Source: an uncultured Clostridia bacterium (GTDB lineage: Bacteria > Bacillota > Clostridia > Christensenellales > Borkfalkiaceae). Taken from it: a stretch of 58,172 bases of DNA. The notes beneath the pieces are model-generated. The model was not told the origin of the DNA, made no database searches, and worked only from the letters and a program-made list of their open reading frames with translations. This document shows, in pieces, positions 40,782 through 48,686 of the stretch. Position numbers and translations under genes: made by a program. The DNA lies in the NCBI GenBank assembly GCA_934272745.1, contig CAKQSI010000011.1, positions 1-58,172 of the forward strand, read 5' to 3'. Every line of letters starts with the position of its first letter. Position 1 is the first letter of the stretch.

Positions 40782-42540
40782 CAAGCGTTCGATGAAATTG
40801 TTGTTTTCGTACCTGAAAAAAGACGGGGGACGGCTTGCCGTTTCCTCCGTTTGTTCGGTACTGACCGTGGCGTTTACGCTGTGCGTTCCCGTGCTGTTCG
40901 GCAGGGGAATCGACGCGCTGCTCGGCGCAGGATCGGTGGATTTTGAACTGCTCACACAGTCGTTGCTGCTTGCGGCGGGGGCGACGATCGGCGTTGCCGT
41001 GACCGAATGGCTGCGCCAGATCTGCAACGCGAAGATCGTCAACGGCGTGGCGCTGCGCCTCAGAAACGACTGCGCGGAAAAAATCGGTACGTTGCCCTTA
41101 AAATATCTCGATTCGCACCCCTCCGGGGAAACGGTCGGCATCGTCATCGGCGACGTGGAACAGATCACCGACGGACTTTTGATGTGCTTCACGCAGCTTC
41201 TGACCGGCGTTCTGACCGTTTTGGGAACGCTCGGCATTTTGTTCTGTCTCAACTGGATCATCGCCCTTGCGGTGCTGCTCCTGACCCCGATCTCCCTGCT
41301 GGTCGCGCGGTTTATTTCCAGACGCACCTTTACCATGTTCCGCCGCCAGTCCGAAATCCGCGGCAAGCAGACCGCGCTGCTCGACGAAATGGTGGGTTCG
41401 GTCAAAACCGTGCAGGCGTACGGGTACGAAGACCGCGCCGCCGCCCGCTTTGCGGAAGTCAACGACCGGTTGGTCGAAACCACCTTCCGTGCGACCTTCT
41501 ATTCCTCGCTCACCAACCCGTTGACGCGGTTCGTCAACTCGGTGGTGTACGCCGTGGTAGCCTTGGTCGGGGCATATCTTTCCATGGGCAAAATCGGCGG
41601 GGCTGCGCTTTCGGTCGGTATGCTTTCGGGCGTCTTAAGTTATGCCAGCCAGTACGCAAAACCCTTTAACGAAATCACTTCGGTTCTGACCGAACTGCAA
41701 AACGCGTTCGCTTGTTTTACCCGCGTTACGGCGCTGACGAGCGAACCTTCCGAAGTGCCCGACAAGCCGGGTGCGGAAGCCGACCTTATCGCGGAAGGCA
41801 ACGTGAAGATCGAGGACGTAGACTTTTCGTACGTGCCCGATCGTCCGCTGATCCGGGACTTCAACCTGACCGTTCCCGCGGGCAAAAAGATCGCCATCGT
41901 GGGACCGACGGGCTGCGGCAAAACCACGCTCATCAACCTGTTGATGCGTTTTTACGAGGTGAACGCGGGGCAGATTTCGGTAGACGGTATCGAACTTTCG
42001 GACTGGACGCGTCACGCCCTGCGCGGAAATTACGGTATGGTATTGCAGGAAACCTGGATCAAAAACGCCACCGTGTTTGAAAACGTCGCGCTCGGCAAGC
42101 CCGACGCTACGCTTGAAGAAGTAAAGGAAGCCTGCCGCCTTTCGCACGCGGACGGGTTCATTTCCAGACTGAAAGACGGCTATGACACCGTGCTCGTCGC
42201 GGGGGGAGACAGCCTTTCCGCAGGCGAAAAACAGCTTTTATGTATCGCGCGGATTATGCTGATTCGTCCGCCCATGCTGATTTTGGACGAAGCGACTTCT
42301 TCCATCGATACCCGTACCGAACGCAAAATTTCGCAGGCGTTCGACCGGTTGATGGAGGGGAAGACGGCGTTCATCGTCGCGCACCGTCTGTCCACCATTC
42401 GTTCGGCGGACGTCATTCTCGTCATGAAGGACGGCAACGTCATCGAACAAGGCTCGCACGACGAGTTGATTGCAAAGGGCGGCTTCTACGCCGAACTGTA
42501 TAACAGCCAGTTCGACCCCGCGGAAGAGGCGGCGGGCTGA
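40768..42540 (+). CDS. ABC exporter subunit with catalytic Walker B (TM288/BmrD-type)
   Basis: 590 residues from the ATG at 40768, selected by GGAGGGG upstream although the frame opens at 40549. Six helices occupy residues 1-315. The nucleotide-binding domain has Walker A GPTGCGKTT, an unusual signature LSAGE (483-487) instead of LSGGQ, Walker B LILDEATSS with Asp507-Glu508 and H-loop His539 (IVAHRLS). Canonical Glu and His here, paired with the degenerate first subunit, fit one active and one inactive ATP site per heterodimer. The weakened signature belongs with the degenerate site across the dimer, as expected. The gene overlaps its partner by 14 bp. Confidence 0.94.
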   Translation: MAKTDKRSMKLLFSYLKKDGGRLAVSSVCSVLTVAFTLCVPVLFGRGIDALLGAGSVDFELLTQSLLLAAGATIGVAVTEWLRQICNAKIVNGVALRLRNDCAEKIGTLPLKYLDSHPSGETVGIVIGDVEQITDGLLMCFTQLLTGVLTVLGTLGILFCLNWIIALAVLLLTPISLLVARFISRRTFTMFRRQSEIRGKQTALLDEMVGSVKTVQAYGYEDRAAARFAEVNDRLVETTFRATFYSSLTNPLTRFVNSVVYAVVALVGAYLSMGKIGGAALSVGMLSGVLSYASQYAKPFNEITSVLTELQNAFACFTRVTALTSEPSEVPDKPGAEADLIAEGNVKIEDVDFSYVPDRPLIRDFNLTVPAGKKIAIVGPTGCGKTTLINLLMRFYEVNAGQISVDGIELSDWTRHALRGNYGMVLQETWIKNATVFENVALGKPDATLEEVKEACRLSHADGFISRLKDGYDTVLVAGGDSLSAGEKQLLCIARIMLIRPPMLILDEATSSIDTRTERKISQAFDRLMEGKTAFIVAHRLSTIRSADVILVMKDGNVIEQGSHDELIAKGGFYAELYNSQFDPAEEAAG

Positions 42541-42753
42541 CGGGGGAAGGGTTCGTCACGGATAGAACCGGGCGATGCCTTGGATTGAAAAGACGCCCCG
42601 GATAAGAATAGGCGCCCGCCCGGAGAAAACGGAAGAGTTTCGCTCCCGGATAAAAAAATAAAAGGGATATACCGTCGGATAAAAAGGCGCCTGCCTGGGG
42701 CAAAATGCCCGGAGAGCCGGGTGCCGCCAGCAAAAGGCTTCGCCCGGGGAAAA

Positions 42754-42862
42754 GGGCGCAGGACAAGCCGCCCAAAGAAAAGGGCGCAGGACAAGCCGCC
42801 CAAAGAAAAGGGCGCAGGACAAGCCGCCCAAAGAAAAGGGCGCAGGACGCAAAGCGCCCGCA
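42754..42862. repeat. 28-bp tandem repeat, about 3.5 units
   Basis: GGGCGCAGGACAAGCCGCCC plus AAAGAAAA repeats at 42754, 42782 and 42810; a fourth unit at 42838 is truncated. GGGCG and CGCCC within each unit can pair. The array ends about 10 bp before the Shine-Dalgarno sequence of the thioesterase gene. The remainder of 42541-42880 shows weak GCCCGG-rich repeats and no gene. Confidence 0.9.
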
Positions 42863-42880
42863 TTTTAAGGAGAACAGAAT

Positions 42881-43627
42881 ATGTCTGCAGATTATACGTT
42901 TTCTACCGCGGTGCATTCCGCCATGCTCGACCATTACCGGCTGTCCATTCCCGCCGTATTCGGTCTGATGCAGGACGCGATGACCGAGCAGTTTTCCACG
43001 CTGCAGAAAGACGGCATTACCATCAAAGAAAAATACGGCGCCATGTGGGTTGCGGTAAAGCACCGCGCGGAATTTTTTCGCCGCCCGCTGTGGCTGGAAG
43101 ATATGACCGTTACCACCCGCTTGTTCGCTTTGGGACAGGTCAAAAACGTCCGCGGGTACGAGATCTGCCACGGGGAAGAACGGCTGGTGACCGCCTCTTC
43201 CGAAATGTGCGTTCTGGACATCGCGGCGCGGCGGATCCGCAAACTTTCCTCGGTGGAATTCCCCACGAACGCCATTTCGACCGAAGAGGATAAAAAGCCG
43301 ACTTTTTCGGAAGAATTTCCTTCCACTTCCGGCGTCAACCGCGAAGAGGGGGACGAACTCGTGTTTGAACGCGCGGTACGTTCGGGCGAGATCGACTATT
43401 CCCGCCATATGAACAACGTGGCGTACGTCCGCTTTTTCTGCGACGCGTTCCCGGTAAAGTTTTACGACGAACATTTTGTCCGCGGGGTGGAAGTCCACTA
43501 CTTGAAGGAGAGTAAAGAAGGGGAGGTTTTGCGCGTGTACCGCCGCAAGATCCCGCAAGGCTACGCCCTTTTCTGCGATAAAGAAAACGGCGAAACGGCT
43601 GCGAAAGCAGTGTTTTGGGTGGAATAA
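42881..43627 (+). CDS. Acyl-ACP thioesterase
   Basis: Releases fatty acids from acyl carrier protein. 248 residues, the usual length of bacterial FatA/FatB relatives, with two hotdog folds. The first starts YTFSTAVHSAMLDHYRLSIP and has MWVAVKHRAEFFRRPLWLED. The second has the catalytic-type stretch GEIDYSRHMNNVAYVRFF, equivalent to the plant D-x-N-x-H-x-N-N motif, although the first residues are altered. AAGGAG precedes the ATG. No partner gene of fatty acid synthesis is adjacent; it follows the ABC exporter after a repeat, and may share its transcript. Confidence 0.88.
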   Translation: MSADYTFSTAVHSAMLDHYRLSIPAVFGLMQDAMTEQFSTLQKDGITIKEKYGAMWVAVKHRAEFFRRPLWLEDMTVTTRLFALGQVKNVRGYEICHGEERLVTASSEMCVLDIAARRIRKLSSVEFPTNAISTEEDKKPTFSEEFPSTSGVNREEGDELVFERAVRSGEIDYSRHMNNVAYVRFFCDAFPVKFYDEHFVRGVEVHYLKESKEGEVLRVYRRKIPQGYALFCDKENGETAAKAVFWVE

Positions 43628-43786
43628 ATCCGGTAATCTTTCCGCGCTTGCAAATCGGCGAACGCCCTATAATTCCGGGCAGTCCGGCAGCAAAGAAAAA
43701 TTCCGTCTTTCGGGCAAACGAAAATGCCGCAAATTCCGCGGAATCCGTAGCGGCGAAAAATTCCACAATTCCCGACGGGCATTCGA

Positions 43787-43816
43787 TTGACAAAGCGGCA
43801 CGAAATGTGGTATTCT
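43787..43816 (+). promoter_or_regulatory. Sigma-A promoter of the purine operon
   Basis: TTGACA at 43787-43792 and TATTCT at 43811-43816, with an 18-bp spacer. Transcription would start near 43823, giving a leader of about 500 bases ahead of purE. Confidence 0.72.
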
Positions 43817-43830
43817 TACATCGTAAGGCG

Positions 43831-43894
43831 CTACGGCAAGGTTTTGCCGCGGGTAAACGAATTTTACCGGCTTCGCCCCGCGGATAAATCGTAG
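43831..43894 (+). ncRNA. Structured leader segment upstream of the ZTP riboswitch, identity unknown
   Basis: CTACG (43831-43835) pairs with CGTAG (43890-43894). Inside, GGCAA/TTGCC forms one short hairpin, CCGCGGG pairs with CCCGCGG, and nested GGTAAA/TTTTACC and GG-CTTCG-CC hairpins fit within. The result is a compact multi-branch fold right at the start of the transcript. It matches no riboswitch class I can name. It may be an additional sensor, a stabilising 5' structure, or chance GC-rich folding. Confidence 0.45.
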
Positions 43895-43944
43895 AGGTTT
43901 GTCTGCGAATCAGGCGCCGTTACCCTTTCGCCGCAAGGCAAATC

Positions 43945-44030
43945 GGGAGAATTTATGGTTTTTGCAACTGACGGAAGGTGGGTCACCACCGGGGAGCAAA
44001 AAGGAAAGAATTGTCGACCGTCTGGGCAGT
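43945..44030 (+). promoter_or_regulatory. ZTP (pfl) riboswitch
   Basis: Conserved pfl-motif blocks are present in order: AACTGACGG, then GGTGGGTCACCACCGGGGAGC, a variable linker, and CCGTCTGGGCAG at about 44019-44030. The motif senses ZTP/ZMP, which accumulate when 10-formyl-tetrahydrofolate limits the AICAR formyltransferase step. It sits upstream of purE-purM-purN and so on, with glyA in the same operon, the expected regulon. The GGGCA of the pseudoknot overlaps the terminator stem, giving a direct on/off switch. Confidence 0.93.
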
Positions 44031-44065
44031 CTTATTCCGCTTGAGGGATAAGACCGCCCTTTTTG
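44024..44065 (+). terminator. Expression-platform terminator of the ZTP riboswitch
   Basis: GGGC (44024-44027) plus GTCTTATTCC pairs with GGGATAAGAC plus GCCC (44056-44059), followed by TTTTT. Its 5' strand includes the riboswitch pseudoknot bases, so ligand binding should prevent it forming and allow expression. Confidence 0.9.
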
Positions 44066-44201
44066 TATATAAAAAACGGAATATATAGCGGAAAACGGCA
44101 TAAAAACAGAAGTTCGTTCGTTGCGGAAAACGGCGCAAATCGGTACGTTTTTCGTCGAAAAGCGGAAGTTCTCGCCATAAAAACAAAATAAAAATAAACA
44201 A

Positions 44202-44293
44202 CAAGCGGGCTTTGCCGCTCGCAGTAAACAAACAACAAGCGGGCTTTGCCGCCCGCAGGAAACAGAATAACAAGCGGGCTTTGCCGCCCGCAG
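44202..44293 (+). repeat. Three tandem GCGGGC hairpins in the purE leader
   Basis: CAAGCGGGCTTTGCCGCCCGCAG-type units start at 44202, 44236 and 44271, spaced 34-35 bp. Each is a perfect or near-perfect hairpin (GCGGGC, TTTGCC, GCCCGC); the first has one mismatch. They lie between the riboswitch terminator and the purE ribosome-binding site, within the mRNA. They lack T tracts, so they are not terminators. The ORFs that pass through 44212-44322 are not supported. Confidence 0.88.
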
Positions 44294-44322
44294 CAAACAG
44301 AATCATAAAACTTGGAGGACGT

Positions 44323-44817
44323 ATGAAAAAAATCGGAATCGTCATGGGCAGCGACAGCGATCTTGCCGTTGCGGAAAAAGCAGTGGACGTCTTAAAAACT
44401 TACGGCGCCCCGTACGAAGTACACGTTTATTCCGCGCACCGCACCCCGGAAGAGGCGCGTGCGTTTGCTTTAAACGCGCGGCAAAACGGCTTCGGCGCCA
44501 TTATCGCTTTGGCGGGGAAAGCCGCGCACCTTGCTGGCGCGCTTGCCGCAAACACCACGCTCCCCGTGATCGGCGTCCCCGTGCGCTCGTCCACGCTGGA
44601 CGGGCTGGACGCGCTGCTTTCCACCGTGCAGATGCCGTCGGGAATCCCGGTGGCGACGGTCGCCATCGACGGAGCGGCGAACGCGGCGCTTCTGGCGCTG
44701 GAAATTTTGTCCGTTGCGGACGAAGAAGTCGCAGCCGCCCTGCACTCGGCAAGGGAAAAGGCGACCGAAACCGTCCTTGGTAAGGACGCGGCGGTTGCTG
44801 CAAAATTCAATTCCTGA
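44323..44817 (+). CDS. purE: 5-(carboxyamino)imidazole ribonucleotide mutase
   Basis: Converts N5-CAIR to CAIR in purine synthesis. 164 residues, standard size. The signature GIVMGSDSDL and the SAHRTPEEA and AGKAAHLAGALA blocks are intact. TTGGAGGACG selects the ATG at 44323, while the frame opens at 44212. First gene of the ZTP-riboswitch operon. No purK is present in the window, so N5-CAIR would have to be made by an enzyme encoded elsewhere, or this PurE could act as a direct carboxylase (class II); the sequence alone does not settle that. Confidence 0.96.
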   Translation: MKKIGIVMGSDSDLAVAEKAVDVLKTYGAPYEVHVYSAHRTPEEARAFALNARQNGFGAIIALAGKAAHLAGALAANTTLPVIGVPVRSSTLDGLDALLSTVQMPSGIPVATVAIDGAANAALLALEILSVADEEVAAALHSAREKATETVLGKDAAVAAKFNS

Positions 44818-44881
44818 GAACCCTTTCCGGCGGGAAAATCACACTCTGCCGGAAGAAGTAACCTTTCAATCAAATAAACGC

Positions 44882-44902
44882 CTCTCCGGCATTGCCGGAG
44901 AG
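44882..44902 (+). other. Perfect 9-bp intercistronic hairpin
   Basis: CTCTCCGGC, ATT, GCCGGAGAG. It is followed by AAAAA rather than T residues, so it is not a plus-strand terminator. It lies between purE and purM and may protect an RNA end. The core CCGGCATTGCCGG also occurs at about 38513. Confidence 0.6.
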
Positions 44903-44969
44903 AAAAACGCCGTTCTGCGAACGCGGACGGCAAATAAACGGTAAACGAATAGTTAAGGAGAAACGGGTT

Positions 44970-46013
44970 ATGCACGAAAAATCGAAATCGGAAAGTTACG
45001 CCGCGGCAGGCGTAGACATCACCGCCGGATATAAAGCGGTGGAACTTATGAAAAAACACGTCAAACGTACCGAAATCCCGGGCGTAATGTCCGACGTCGG
45101 CGGTTTTGGCGGATTATTTCTGCCCGACCTCACGGGAATGACGCAGCCGGTGCTGGTTTCCGGTACGGACGGCGTCGGCACTAAACTGAAAATCGCCTTT
45201 TTGATGGATAAACACGATACCGTGGGTATCGACTGCGTGGCAATGTGCGTCAACGACGTCGTTTGCTGCGGCGCCAAACCCCTCTTTTTCCTCGATTATA
45301 TCGCCTGCGGCAAAAACGTGCCCGAACGCATTGCGGACATTGTGAAAGGCGTTGCGGAAGGCTGCGTGCGCGCCGGCTGCGCTTTAATCGGCGGCGAAAC
45401 GGCGGAAATGCCCGGTTTCTATCCCGAAAACGAATACGACCTGGCGGGGTATTCCACCGGCATTGTCGACCGAAAGAAAATTCTCGATAATTCCAAAATG
45501 AAAGAAGGGGACGTCGTGATCGCGCTGCCTTCGTCCGGTGTGCACAGCAACGGTTTTTCGCTGGTCAGAAAGATTGTGGACGCCGATCATGCCGACCTGA
45601 CTTCGCCCGTCGAAGAACTGGGCGGCGCCTCTTTGGGCGAAACCTTACTTACGCCTACCGAAATCTACGTCAAGCCCGTCCTTGCCCTGATGGAAAAAGT
45701 GACGGTAAAGGGCGTTTCGCACATCACGGGCGGCGGTTTTTACGAAAATATTCCGCGCTCCATTCCGAAAGGTTTGGGCGCGTTTGTCAAAAAGTCGGAC
45801 GTCCGCGTGCTGCCGATTTTCAAATACCTGCAGAAAAAGGGAAACATACCCGAACGGGATATGTTCAACACCTTTAACATGGGCGTCGGCATGGTGGCGA
45901 TCGTCGCAAAAGAGGACGAGTCTTTGGCGCTTTCCACCCTGCAAAGCGCGGGCGTCAACGCTTATACCCTCGGCGAAATCAAAAAATCCGACGACGGCGT
46001 CGTCCTTTATTAA
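44970..46013 (+). CDS. purM: Phosphoribosylformylglycinamidine cyclo-ligase (AIR synthetase)
   Basis: Closes the imidazole ring, FGAM to AIR, with ATP. 347 residues, normal length. Seen: SYAAAGVDITAGYKAVELMK, VSGTDGVGTKLKIAF, DCVAMCVNDVVCCGAKPLFFLDY and GGETAEMPGFY, all typical of PurM. AAGGAG precedes the ATG at 44970, whereas the frame opens at 44892. Four bases separate its stop from the purN start, so it is tightly coupled to the next gene. Confidence 0.97.
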   Translation: MHEKSKSESYAAAGVDITAGYKAVELMKKHVKRTEIPGVMSDVGGFGGLFLPDLTGMTQPVLVSGTDGVGTKLKIAFLMDKHDTVGIDCVAMCVNDVVCCGAKPLFFLDYIACGKNVPERIADIVKGVAEGCVRAGCALIGGETAEMPGFYPENEYDLAGYSTGIVDRKKILDNSKMKEGDVVIALPSSGVHSNGFSLVRKIVDADHADLTSPVEELGGASLGETLLTPTEIYVKPVLALMEKVTVKGVSHITGGGFYENIPRSIPKGLGAFVKKSDVRVLPIFKYLQKKGNIPERDMFNTFNMGVGMVAIVAKEDESLALSTLQSAGVNAYTLGEIKKSDDGVVLY

Positions 46014-46017
46014 GCTT

Positions 46018-46653
46018 ATGGAAAAGACAAAAGTCGCCGTCCTCGTATCCGGCGGGGGAACCAACCTGCAAAAACTTTTGGAAGCGGAGGCTTCCGGCAC
46101 GCTCTATAGCGGAGAGATCGTCGCCGTGTTTTCGGATAAAAAAGACGCTTACGCTTTGACTCGTGCGGAGAATTTCGGCAAATTTCACGCTTATATCAGC
46201 CCGGAAGGGGGTGCGTTCGAGCAGAAACTTTCGGCGGCGTTAGAAGAATGCGGCGCGGAAATGATCGTCCTTGCCGGGTTTTTGCGCATTCTTTCGGCGG
46301 ATTTTCTGCAAAAATTTGCCCGTCCCATTTTAAACGTGCATCCGTCGCTCATTCCGTCCTTTTGCGGAAAGGGTTTTTACGGATTAAAGGTGCACGAGGC
46401 AGCGCTCAGCCGCGGGGTCAAAGTGACGGGCGCCACCGTGCATTTCGTCAACGAGATTCCCGACGGGGGAGAGATCGTCGCCCAGCGCGCGGTAGAAGTG
46501 AAAGAGGGCGACACGCCCGAAATACTGCAGCGCCGCGTAATGGAGCAGGCGGAATGGATCCTGCTTCCGGAGGCGACCGAAAAAGTCGCCGCAAGAATCG
46601 CGCAGGAAAAAAGCGCTAACGCCGCAAGGATCGCAGAAGAAAAGGCGCGGTAA
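46018..46653 (+). CDS. purN: Phosphoribosylglycinamide formyltransferase
   Basis: Transfers formyl from 10-formyl-THF to GAR. 211 residues. The phosphate-binding loop is VLVSGGGTNLQ; the catalytic triad is Asn106, His108 (LNVHPSLIPSF) and Asp149 (NEIPDGG). The final 25 residues form an alanine- and glutamate-rich helix beyond the usual end. The ATG lies four bases after the purM stop; the long frame open from 45784 inside purM is not used. A one-carbon-consuming step, consistent with the ZTP switch upstream. Confidence 0.97.
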   Translation: MEKTKVAVLVSGGGTNLQKLLEAEASGTLYSGEIVAVFSDKKDAYALTRAENFGKFHAYISPEGGAFEQKLSAALEECGAEMIVLAGFLRILSADFLQKFARPILNVHPSLIPSFCGKGFYGLKVHEAALSRGVKVTGATVHFVNEIPDGGEIVAQRAVEVKEGDTPEILQRRVMEQAEWILLPEATEKVAARIAQEKSANAARIAEEKAR

Positions 46654-46761
46654 GCAAGCGAGCGCAGGAAAAATTACGTCAGGACTTATTTCTTTAAAAA
46701 TCAGTTTTCAGGAATTTCATTCCCGGAAATTCAGTTTATCAAAAAAATCAAGGAGAAACTC

Positions 46762-47475
46762 ATGGGTTACACGACCGAGAAACTTTCCACTCTTTTAACG
46801 GAAAACGCCTATCCCGGGCGCGGCATTGTTGCCGGACTTTCCGAAGACGGCAAAAACGCGGTTTTCTGCTATTTTATCATGGGCAGAAGCGAAAACAGCC
46901 GCAACCGCGTGTTCCGCAAGACAGAAGACGGCGTTATCATCTATCCTTTTGACGAAAGCAAAGTGACCGATCCCTCGCTCATCATTTATTCGCCGGTCAG
47001 AAAAGCCGGCAAAAAAACGGTGGTTACCAACGGCGATCAGACCGACACGGTCATCGATTTTCTCCTTGCGGGAAAAACGATGGAGCGCGCGCTGGAAACG
47101 CGCGCGTTCGAGCCGGACGCGCCCAACTTCACGCCGCGCATTTCCGCCGTTTTAGACTTTGAAAAGGGCTATTCCTATAAAATGAGTATCTTAAAGTCCG
47201 CGGATGCGGAAGGGTCGGGCTGCAACCGTTTTACTTACGGTTATTTCCCGGTAAAGGGCGTGGGGCATTTTTTGCATACCTACGAAAAAGACGGTACGCC
47301 GCTGCCCGCTTTTTCGGGCGAACCCGAACGCGTGGCTCTCGGTAGTAATATCGACCGACTTGCGGATGAAGTGTGGAATTCTTTAAACAAAGACAACAAA
47401 ATCGCGCTGTACGTTTCCTTTACCGATCTTTCGTCAGGCAAAGAAGAAACGCGGCTTTTCAACCGGTTTGCATAA
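46762..47475 (+). CDS. purO: Stand-alone IMP cyclohydrolase (PurO-type)
   Basis: Last step of IMP synthesis, FAICAR to IMP. 237 residues. Family marks are YPGRG (17-21) and GRSENSRNRVF (41-51), then a TDTVIDFL region and FTPRISAVLDFEKGYSYKMSI. This fold is unrelated to the N-terminal domain of PurH and was first known from archaea. AAGGAG precedes the ATG. The next gene supplies the formyltransferase, so together they replace bifunctional PurH. Symbol given by fold; bacterial copies are often annotated simply as IMP cyclohydrolase. Confidence 0.88.
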   Translation: MGYTTEKLSTLLTENAYPGRGIVAGLSEDGKNAVFCYFIMGRSENSRNRVFRKTEDGVIIYPFDESKVTDPSLIIYSPVRKAGKKTVVTNGDQTDTVIDFLLAGKTMERALETRAFEPDAPNFTPRISAVLDFEKGYSYKMSILKSADAEGSGCNRFTYGYFPVKGVGHFLHTYEKDGTPLPAFSGEPERVALGSNIDRLADEVWNSLNKDNKIALYVSFTDLSSGKEETRLFNRFA

Positions 47476-47491
47476 TCGAAAGGAGAGAACA

Positions 47492-48676
47492 ATGAAAGAA
47501 TATCTGCTGAAATACGGCTGCAACCCCAACCAGACGGACGCCGCCATTTTTATGAAGGACGGGAGCGATCTCCCGATCGAGATTTTAAACGGCAGACCGG
47601 GCTATATCAACTTTCTGGACGCATTCAACGGCTGGCAACTGGTGAAAGAACTGAAAGAAGCGACCGGCTCGGTTGCCGCAACTTCTTTTAAGCACGTCAG
47701 TCCCACTTCCGCCGCCATCGGAAGAAAACTTTCCGCCGCGCTGAAAAAGTCCTGCTTTGTGGACGATATCGAGGGGTTGGACGATTCCCCCATGGCGCAG
47801 GCGTACGCCCGTGCGCGCGGCACCGATCGTATGAGTTCGTTCGGCGACTGGATCGCCCTTTCGGACGAATGCGACGAAGTGACCGCAAGGATCATCGCGC
47901 GCGAAGTTTCGGATGGGATTATCGCCCCCGCCTATACCAAGGAAGCGCTGGAAATTCTCAAAACTAAGCGCAAGGGGGGGTATAACATCGTAAAGATCGA
48001 CCCCGCTTACGTTCCCGCCCCGGTAGAAAGCAAGGAAGTCTTCGGCGTGACCTTCCGCCAGACCAGAAACAACTGCAAGATCGACGCATCCCTCCTTACG
48101 GACGTCGTCACCAAAAATAAAAATCTCCCCAAAGAGGCGGTAACCGATCTTATCATTTCGCTGATCACGCTGAAATATACGCAGTCCAATTCGGTCTGCT
48201 ATGCTTATGACGGGCAGGCGATCGGCGTGGGCGCGGGGCAGCAGAGCCGCATTCATTGCACCCGCCTTGCGGGCAACAAGGCAGACCTCTTTATGCTGCG
48301 CCAGTCCGAACGCGTACTGAATCTGGAGTTTGCCGAAAATCTTTCCCGCCCGGATAAAAACAACGTCATCGACATTTACCTTTCGGACGAAGCGGAAGAC
48401 GTGCTGGGGGACAACGTCTGGCAGAAATATTTCGCCAAGCGCCCCGCTCCCTTTACCGCGGAAGAAAAGAAAGCGTATCTTTCCGGAATTTCCGGCGTAT
48501 CGCTGGGCAGCGACGCGTTTTTCCCCTTCGGGGACAACGTGGAACGCGCCAAAAAAAGCGGCGTAAGTTATATCGCGCAGCCCGGCGGCTCGGTTCGCGA
48601 CGATCAGGTCATCGAAACGGCAGACCGCTACAATATGGTGATGTGTTTCACCAAAACCAGACTGTTCCACCATTAA
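47492..48676 (+). CDS. purH: AICAR formyltransferase (PurH C-terminal type, stand-alone)
   Basis: Formylates AICAR with 10-formyl-THF to FAICAR. 394 residues with only the transformylase domain. The catalytic Lys67-His68 pair is in SFKHVSPTSAA, where bifunctional PurH has KHxNPCG. Other blocks: RMSSFGDWIALSDECDE, SNSVCYAYDGQAIGVGAGQQSR, FFPFGDNVERAKKSGVSYIAQPGGSVRDD. The methylglyoxal synthase-like IMP cyclohydrolase domain is absent; that function is in the preceding gene. GAAAGGAGAG selects the ATG at 47492. Confidence 0.94.
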   Translation: MKEYLLKYGCNPNQTDAAIFMKDGSDLPIEILNGRPGYINFLDAFNGWQLVKELKEATGSVAATSFKHVSPTSAAIGRKLSAALKKSCFVDDIEGLDDSPMAQAYARARGTDRMSSFGDWIALSDECDEVTARIIAREVSDGIIAPAYTKEALEILKTKRKGGYNIVKIDPAYVPAPVESKEVFGVTFRQTRNNCKIDASLLTDVVTKNKNLPKEAVTDLIISLITLKYTQSNSVCYAYDGQAIGVGAGQQSRIHCTRLAGNKADLFMLRQSERVLNLEFAENLSRPDKNNVIDIYLSDEAEDVLGDNVWQKYFAKRPAPFTAEEKKAYLSGISGVSLGSDAFFPFGDNVERAKKSGVSYIAQPGGSVRDDQVIETADRYNMVMCFTKTRLFHH

Positions 48677-48686
48677 GGAGAAAACC

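Noticed and set aside
43615..43887. 90-residue frame after the thioesterase gene
   Set aside because: It runs through the purine-operon promoter and the structured leader, and has no ribosome-binding site.
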